This document shows, one piece after another, positions 24,101-33,300 of a DNA stretch of 64,000 nt. The position numbers were made by a program, and so were the translations under genes. Each line of letters opens with the position of its first letter. Position 1 is the first letter of the stretch. The notes below the pieces were generated by a model. The model was not told the DNA's origin and ran no database searches. It saw only the letters and a program-made list of their open reading frames with translations. Source of the DNA: Lineus longissimus (Eukaryota > Nemertea > Pilidiophora > Heteronemertea > Lineidae); contig NC_088319.1 of the NCBI RefSeq assembly GCF_910592395.1, forward strand, positions 15,190,001 to 15,254,000. Reading direction: 5' to 3'.

Positions 24101-24390
24101 CTAATTTGGGACTAAATCAGTGTCCTCAGTGTCCGCTAAGAGAGGTATGAGATATGAGTCTATTTACTTTTTTGTTACACCCCTGCAATTATTATTTCCA
24201 GACGAGTGCATTTAAAATCACTGTGCGAGTTCTCGATATCGTAACAATTGTGATTCCGCCAGCGCTACCAGCTGCCATGACTGTTGGCACAGTCTATGCC
24301 CAGTCACGTCTGAAGAAGGCCGACATTTTCTGTATCAGCCCTGCTCGGATCAATGTCTGTGGCAAGATCAAGGTCGTCTGCTTTGACAAG
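18199..24390 (+). CDS. ATP13A: ATP13A exons 1-14 (N-terminus, actuator domain, M4)
   Basis: Exon coordinates: 18199-18217, 18664-18740, 18946-19113, 19606-19664, 19999-20071, 20245-20324, 20425-20505, 20715-20784, 21092-21226, 21469-21541, 21816-21947, 22109-22270, 22467-22624 and 24202-24390. Exon 3 encodes the N-terminal hydrophobic hairpin ([18 protein letters not shown]). Exons 4-8 form the P5B-specific N-terminal domain ([13 protein letters not shown]). Exons 10-12 encode the actuator domain, with TGES split across the exon 11/12 junction. Exon 14 has [19 protein letters not shown] and ends CFDK just before TGTLT. Exon 5 has a second in-phase donor at 20093, which would add seven residues (VSLLAGQ). 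Confidence 0.88.
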
Positions 24391-27300
24391 GTGAGATAAA
24401 AAATTCCTGTAACTGAATTTTTATGCAAAAAATGTTCACAGGTTTTTTTGGTGAATTACGAAATGTCTCTTGTTTTTCCAATTGAAAATCAAAATTTTAC
24501 GATTTTGTTGTGGCAACGGGTGCTGTTTTTAATTCTGACTGCCAAAAACAACAAGACTGGCAAAAAATTACCACAGAGTCTTTAATTTTGCTTACTTCAG
24601 ACTGGTACGCTGACAGAAGATGGCTTGGATTTGTTCGGTGTTGTGCCATTGCAAGGAAAAAGGTAAAAGAAAAAAACGAATCGCTCAAAGATACATGTAA
24701 TGTTCATTATACATTGTATTCATCTGCAATCCCAGTGCATACACTGGCTACGTGTGTAGAGCATCCTAGCACTCCAAACGTTACAGTGCCTTACCAATGC
24801 CTTACTTTTACACTTTCTTTTCCTTCTTTGATGAAGGTTTCTCCATCTCGTGCAAAATCCGTCTGAAATGCCTCGAGGGCCATTTTTGACTTGTATGGCC
24901 TCCTGTCACTCACTCACAATGATTGATGGTGAACTCACTGGTGACCCCCTTGACCTGAAAGTATTTGAGGCGACTAATTGGGTAAGCTTTGGCATTGGTC
25001 ATCTCTGTGTGTATGTGGTGTAGTGGTATGAAACTTCTATTTTCCTTTTGGTGTTGGCAAATTAACGAAAAAACACTGTTTGCATCTGTGCACTTCAGCA
25101 ATTACATATAAACCCATCAGTCAAAAAAGGTTAAGAAAACGATTTGATAGGCGCATTTTTGTCTGACTGTCTGCTTTAGCAACCTTTGGGCCCATTATCA
25201 GATCAGTCACAACTAACATCAATGTCACGCCCAATTAAAGGGAACTGGAACCGCCGAGCGATTTATTCAACTTTTCGACTTTCACCGCCCGAGAAAGTCA
25301 AACTTCCAACTTCCTATTCGAGTTCAGATTTGTAGCTCCGCCCCCAGTGCCCGAGCATGCGCAGTTCAATTTGTTATTATTGAGAGTCATGTGAGAATCA
25401 CGTGAGTCATGCAATCTTTCATTCATTAGTTTTCGTAGTAAATTCCATAGTAGTGACGTTACTCAATGATTGACAGCTAGGCGCCATGTGTCATTCATGC
25501 CTCGTTCTGATTACCCGATACGCGGGAAATGAAAACGAGGTCATACGAACTGGCTTGGCGGTTTCAGTTCCCTTAAAAACAAACACCCTTTTTCACTGCA
25601 TGGGTGTTGCCAGTTGCTGTAGTGCCAATCATTGCATGTACATGTGTATATGTCAATATGATTCACAATCACAGACTTAGAAAATTGAACTTGATTACTC
25701 TAAATTACTCTAGTTATAACAATCTTGTGATATAAATATTGAACAATTTAACTTCATGACGACATGCATTGTCATTTGAATTACTAATGACCATAGAAGA
25801 CTTAACCCTGGACCTCGGCCTTGTTGCCAGAAAGCAAGTTAGCTCTAATTTTACATCATGTTGACATTATGACAAGTCATTCATCATGTACATATGAGAG
25901 CATGCCTGGGTGTTGTTATGAAGTAACATGCTTTCTAACAACCAGGCCGTGGTATGTAGTTCGTTATCATTGTGGTCGCGGCATTCCTCTAACACTTTGA
26001 CAACCTAATCCTTGTCAGTCATGGTAACATTGTAACGTATTGAATCAACACTGTCTATTCTTCACTACTGAAATTTTTGACGTGGCAATGCGATGAGATG
26101 CGACAAGCTTAATTGGCTTGTGTGACCGTTGTGAAGGCTCAAAAGTCTTCGCTTGATCTCTTCAACCGTGTGAGGTGTTGGAACTGACGTCAAGACGCAG
26201 TGGTTGACGTGATGCTGGGCCCCTTTATGACGTCATGGCTTTGAGATGGACATAACGTCATGCTCCTAGGGAGCATGGCGGTCACTACTGAAGGTCAGGG
26301 TCGATTCTCTGTTTCTCATCCAAGTTTTGATTTGACACATGGACAAGAAACATGTAAATTTTGGCTTGACCTTTTCTGGAGACAGACCACTCAGTGACAC
26401 TCTCCTGCATGAATCTTGTAGTTGTACATGTATAGCTTGAGGTGTTAGACATGCTACTTGTGGCCTTCTTGGCAAAATGCTCTTTCATTCTCGTTTCTTT
26501 GCAAATATTACGAATTTCAATCATGGTCCTGCAATACATGTAGAAACTATGGACTGATAAATCAACCTGGTTTCTACTGCCCTCTCCTCTGTGTTGAGGA
26601 AGACCTCTATTACTCTACACTTGGTTCCAAGATATGAAATGTAGTGCCATTGATGGCTTAGATAGAGGTGCGTGTCATTGGGGACACAAATAGTCGCAAG
26701 AACCTAAAAGAGTGTCACCTTGTTGTCAAGTCTTTAGTTTCTCACATTATCTTCTTCTTCCTTTTCATACATAACACTTGATCATTGATGTCACCACTGT
26801 AGGATATTGAGGAACCTGGTCAGGATACCACCCGCTTTGATAGTTTGGTTCCCACGGTTGTACGCCCTAAATGCGAACCTGTTGATATAGAAAATGCACA
26901 GGTGATTAACTCTTCCTAAGGGAGCATATCAAAATCATGCTGAAGCAAAAAAGACAAACACTGTTCATCATGTTCATTGGTTCATCGGGGTTGGGGGTCA
27001 ACGAGAATGCCATGATCTGTTTGCGTCTTCTTTTTTTTCGTTATCAACTTAAAAATTCTTACCAAAAGTTATAGAAGTTCACAAAAATTGAGATTTTTGC
27101 AAAAAAAACTCATTCGGCGTTCGTTGGTATGCAATCCTTGTACACATACCTATTATCATACTGCTTCATTTTGGTGAGAGGGCAACTTTTTTCATCGCGC
27201 CTTTCCACAAACAGCACTAACCACTTCTAATTTTAGCCCTAAGATACCTGGAAAACGCACATCTTGCCCACAAATTTTTGCTGCCATATGTATCAATCAT

Positions 27301-30300
27301 TAATATTTTTGTCGAGACCTCTCGCAAAAATGCCTTTACACGTATTTATGAACGATTTTTTTTTAGATTTTGGAAGAACCTGGTCGAGATACATCCAAAT
27401 TTGACAACATGGTACCAACTGTCGTCAAACCATGCACTGCAGATACATTCTATGTTAGTAGTGGAGTTGAACAGGTAGGGTTAATCTCTCATCCAGTATC
27501 GGTGAAGTAATGGTTAGGCATGCAAGGGCACTAGGTTCAAAACCCGAATGTCCTCAGTTGAAATCCGGCACAACCCCAATACTGATTGAATGTCCTGAAG
27601 CGAGCAGTAAACCTTGCTTTTGCTTTTCTCAACTCAGGAGTATAGATAGGTACCAGTTGGGCCAAGTAGTGCTGTAGGAACACCTCCTTGAGTGACCTTG
27701 AAAAGTTTCATACTCAAAACATAAACATGATTCACTTCTTCCAGCCTGCGTATGAATATGGGATCATCCGGCAGTTTACGTTTTCCTCCCAGCTCCAGCG
27801 TATGAGTGTCATTGTACGCCAGCTTGGGGCCGATCATATGGAAATATTTGCCAAGGGCGCGCCCGAAAAGATTGCTGGTCTCTGCATGAAGGAAACAGGT
27901 AAGCAGAGTATTCATTCGGATAATTTTTTGTTGTGTTTGACTCATTCTCCCTTCACTCAATCAGCTCAGTAGATTATTTGTAGATCAGGTTGGCTTAAGG
28001 GAATACTACCATCTCATATCGCCAACAATTCTTTTTTTCTCCATCTAGTTCCGGAGGATTTCCATGAAGTTCTCCATCGCTACACAATGCAGGGGTTTCG
28101 TGTCATCGCAACTGCATTCAAGCCTCTTCAACAGAATATCTCATGGGCCCAGGTCCAAAGAATTAAAAGGTGAAGCATCTTGGTCTGCAAACAATAGAGG
28201 GTTAATTTGGACATGGTATATCCCTCAATTAAAGCTGACAGGTCAAATATTCATCACGGGAAATATTTGTTACTGCTACAATGGAACCTTTCTTAGTGGA
28301 CACCACTGTCAGCAGAACACCCTCTTTATTATTAAGGACACTGATCTCGGTCCCTCATTCGTCATTTCTGTATAATTTGACCTTTGTAATCATGACACCT
28401 CCGGATCCCTATCAAGGACAGCAGTTTTCTGTGCAAATGGTGTCCTTGATAGAGAGGATCTACTGCATAATGCATTTACTTTTTAGAGATAAAGTTGAAA
28501 GCGAGCTTCGCTTCCTGGGCTTGGTCATCATGCAGAATGCGCTCAAGCCCCAAACAACACCTGTCATTCACCAGCTGCACCACGCAAATATTCGCACAGT
28601 CATGATCACAGGTAACAGCTTTCTCAGACTACTGTATCCACAGTCATGATCACAGGTAACAGCTTTCTCAGACTACTGTATCCACAGTCATGATCACAGG
28701 TAACAGCTTTCTCAGACTACTGTATCCACAGTCATGATCACAGGTAACAGCTTTCTCAGACTACTGTATCCACAGTCATGATCACAGGTAACAGCTTTCT
28801 CAGACTACTGTATCCACCCTTGCTGTGTGCAAGAGATGACTCAACTTGCAGTCTACTGTATTCTGAACTACCAGAGGTATTCCGTGGCTCATGCCCGACA
28901 CACCTCGGAAGGAAAGCATGAGAACCTATATCATGGTACCACAATTGTACTGGCATTGATTGCTCAAAGAAGCAAATATAGAAGAAGAACTATAAAGAAA
29001 GGTTCCTGCCACTGAAGATATACCCGATAAGAAAATATGATTCTACCTCCCAGATTTGCCACCTCAACAAGGTTCACCATCAACAAGGTTCACCGCTCTC
29101 TTGTTACAGGTGACAACATGCTTACTGCTGCAAGCGTTGCTCGAGACTGTGCTATGGTCAAAAGGACAGAGTCGATTGTTTTAGTTCAGGCACATCCACC
29201 AGATGGTGACAAACCCGCTCGTATCGAGTGGGAGTTAGCCGACACGGGTGATATTGAGAGTTCGGGGGACGAGACTGATGAACAGGTTTGTTTGTTTCGG
29301 ATATATTTGATGGGGAAGAGGTTGATCTAGAACTGTGGCATTGATATTGTAATGTTTTCATCAGGTTACGGCTGCCTGCAGTTGCCAGGAATCTATGCGT
29401 GTGTGCCGGTATTTCCTGCTTCTACCTGCTTGTAGATGTGCGTGAAGTGATGCAAGTCAGACAAAAAGACTCGAATCACGGGCGGACAGTAGTGTTCAAA
29501 CCAGAGACCTCTTGACTGCTAGCATAGACAGCCCAGCTGCTAGATCACCAAGTCCTCCTCTGCGGGCCCATACTCAGTTGTAGTCTAATATAATGTTTTT
29601 ATCTGATGAAAATTAAACCTTTTCCCAAGTGTGAACGCTGAAAGTTACCCTAATTTTAAGTGAAGCTACCCTCATTCTTTCAGTCATACCACACTGTGGA
29701 TATAGATTCAGATCATCCTCCGAGATACCACTTCGCCATCAGTGGCAAGTCATTTTCTGTGATACGAACACATTTTTCAGAACTAGTCCCGAAGGTAGGT
29801 GTAGTGCAGTAAATGTTTTTAACTTGACTTCGATTGGGACTGTGTATATAATCAGGCCAACGTGACCAGGACGAGGTTGTTTTGCCCAAGGGAGGGACGT
29901 TTTCCAAACGCCACGGGAAAGTTGCAGCTGTCTTTCAGCAAGCACTGGCATTTTCATGGTCAAATTAAAGATTTTTGGGATAAAACAAGGGCACCCTTGA
30001 CCCTCCCCTAACTGCACCAGGCATGGGCATTCAAAAATTCTGTTTTGCAAATGTTAAAAACAAACCATTAATTTTTTCAGTTAATTTTGAGAGGTACGAT
30101 ATTCGCCCGAATGTCCCCTGATCAAAAGGCTCTTCTTGTTGAACTGTTACAAGAATTAGAGTAAGTATGATGTACAGTGTACTGTCGACAACTAAATTTG
30201 TGCAGGCATTTGAATTTGTGGATTTCGCCATTGTAACTTATATTCGCAAATTTATTTTTTTTGATTGACAAATTGGAAGAAATTAACAATCCGATTAGAT

Positions 30301-33300
30301 TCATTGTGCCAGATACTTCCCCTTCGTTATCTGTCTTATTCAAGACAAAAACTGTCCTTATCACATTTACCTAATGTCTACTTTCAGTTATATTGTCTGT
30401 ATGTGTGGGGATGGTGCAAATGACTGTGGGGTAAGTAGCAACCGGTACTTTCTTGTAGGGAAAGAGACCTTCTGTTGTGAGGGTGATTCCAGGCATACAG
30501 ATGTTATTCACATCCATCTAAAAATGGCACAAATTGTTGTCTCTTTGCAAGTAGCCACTGTGGACATCAGGACAGCATTTGTTTAATCCGCAAGGCGATA
30601 TGAATATGACGTCAATGTCACTTTACATGTTATGCTTGAAATTGATGTGAAAAAAACCCAGTGGCCATGCTTGCAGTGATACCCAGTCCAACTTTGCTTT
30701 TGCTTGCACTTTGCTTGGACCTTAGTAGGCTTCAGGCCCATAAACTATGATTCTCATCTGTGGAAACCTGTCTTGAATAGATTCAAGATGGTGAAAGATA
30801 TTCTCTATACCTCATTTCGTTGATCGTTCCAGGCATTGAAGGCAGCTAATGCGGGGATCTCATTATCTGAGGCCGAAGCCTCCGTGGCATCTCCATTCAC
30901 GTCGAAAAATGCCAATATTGAATGTGTTCCTACTGTGATCAGGTAAGATATCCTTCAGAGCTCGATGATTAGAAGGGTACATGTAGATCTTGTCACAGTA
31001 GGCTCATGGGTGTGAAGATGAGCACTGGTGTGACCTAAGGTCTATATGAGGGGGTTTGGTGTGGAAGGAGTTTGTCGCATGTTACAAGGGTTGTGCATGT
31101 TATTTGTTTCAAAGTTGTACAAGAGTTACATGTACATGTACATGTATTCTATGCATGGATATCAAAACATATGATTTCTTCTCCATTACAGAGAGGGCCG
31201 TGCAGCACTGGTGACCTCTTTTGGAACGTTTAAGTTCATGGCATTGTACAGCATGATTCAATTTGCTTCCGTACTCATCCTATACGCAGTAAGTTCATTC
31301 TCTTGTACATGTACAGTATGATTCAAATCACTCCGTACTCATCCTGCATACAGTAAGTTCATGACTTTGTTCAGTATGATTCAATTTGCTTCCTTAGTCA
31401 TCCGTAGACATGTACAGTTAGTTCATGACATTGTCAAGTACAATCTGATAACATATATTTCATACTCTTGGTTTGTTTTATTTCCAGTACAAAACGAACT
31501 TGTCTGACTTCCAGTTTCTCTATATTGATCTGATTATTACGACCACAGTAGCCGTGCTTAGTAAGTATTCCACTGTGTTGATCTAATTTTCACGACAGCA
31601 TTTGCTGCGCTTAGCAAGCACTGTTCTGTGTTGATGTTATCATCACCACAGCATTTGCTGCGCTTAGCAAGTACTGTTCTGTGTTGATCCTATCATCACG
31701 ACAGCATTTGCTGCGCTTAGCAAGTACTGTTCTGTGTTGATCCTATCATCACGACAGCATTTGCTGCGCTTAGCAAGCACTGTTCTGTGTCTCTCTTCGT
31801 CACGACAGCATTTGCTGCGCTTAGCAAGTATTGTTCTGTGTCTCTCTTCGTCACGACAGCATTTGCTGCGCTTAGCAAGTACTGTTCTGTGTTGATGTTA
31901 TCATCACGACAGCATTTGCTGCGCTTAGCAAGTACTGTTCTGTGTTGATCCTATCATCACGACAGCATTTGCTGCGCTTAGCAAGTACTGTTCTGTGTTG
32001 ATGTTATCATCACGCCAGCATTTGCTGCGCTTAGCAAGTACTGTTCTGTGTTGATCCTATCATCACGACAGCATTTGCTGTGCTTAGCAAGTACTGTTCT
32101 GTGTTGATCCTATCATCACGACAGCATTTGCTGCACTTAGCAAGTACTGTTCTGTGTTGATCCTATCATCACGCCAGCATTTGCTGCGCTTAGCAAGTAC
32201 TGTTCTGTGTTGATCCTATCATCACGACAGCATTTGCTGTGCTTAGCAAGTACTGTTCTGTGTTGATCCTATCATCACGCCAGCATTTGCTGCGCTTAGC
32301 AAGTACTGTTCTGTGTTGATCCTATCATCACGACAGCATTTGCTGTGCTTAGCAAGTACTGTTCTGTGTTGATCCTATCATCACGACAGCATTTGCTGCA
32401 CTTAGCAAGTACTGTTCTGTGTTGATGTTATCATCACGACAGCATTTGCTGTGCTTAGCAAGTACTGTTCAATAGGACTCAAATGAACTGCACATGGAGT
32501 ACATAGCCCAGATAGAATAAGTACCAAATAATGATATCAGTGAAATTGCATAAAAACGAAGTGAAAAAGATGAATATAAATATCTCTTCTTGCTCTTGCA
32601 GTGGGGCATTCAAAGGCATATGACCATCTGGTCACACAACGTCCACCCGGGAGTTTAGTCAATGTCGGAAATCTTATTTCAATACTTGGCCAGATCTTTA
32701 TCCAGTTTCTCTTCCAAATTGGAGTCTTTGTCTACCTCACTCAACAACCATGGTGAGTATAAAGAAGTAAAGGATGAGTACCTTGGAAAGTTGATAACTT
32801 GTAAACAAAAGGTTTCTAGTACAGTTTATAGTAACTCGTAAACGACAAATCTTCTATTTCAAAATAAAGTTTTCTAAATCAATAGTGACATTTTAAAACG
32901 TTTAACAGTAAATTTTCTCTTCTTTAGGTATGTTGAGACGAAGGGCAGCCGTACAGAGGAATCTGTTATTTGTTGGGAACTTTTCATGGTTTTCGTCACA
33001 TCTTCGTACCAGTACCTTATCTGCGCCTATGTTTACTCCAAGGGCCCTCCGTATAGGCAATCGCTATTGGCAAACTGTAAGTAGTCTCGATTTCTTGTCA
33101 TCAAAAAAGGTACTGTAATTTTGTTGTATTGACTGCCCGGTCACCATTGATATAAGTTAAGTTTGGTGCAAGTATGGGCAGACACCTCTGCCAGGGGGAC
33201 AGTCTCTCCAAATGTACTGATTTCTGTCCCTTTTGGTCAGCCTATGGTCCTCAATGCATGTAGTTCAGTTTCTGTACAAAGGAAAAGAGTCAGATTGGTT

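Noticed and set aside
31591-32470. CRISPR-like regular array
   Set aside because: Units are contiguous 53-bp copies with no unique spacers, lie in an intron of an animal gene, and align to the neighbouring exon.
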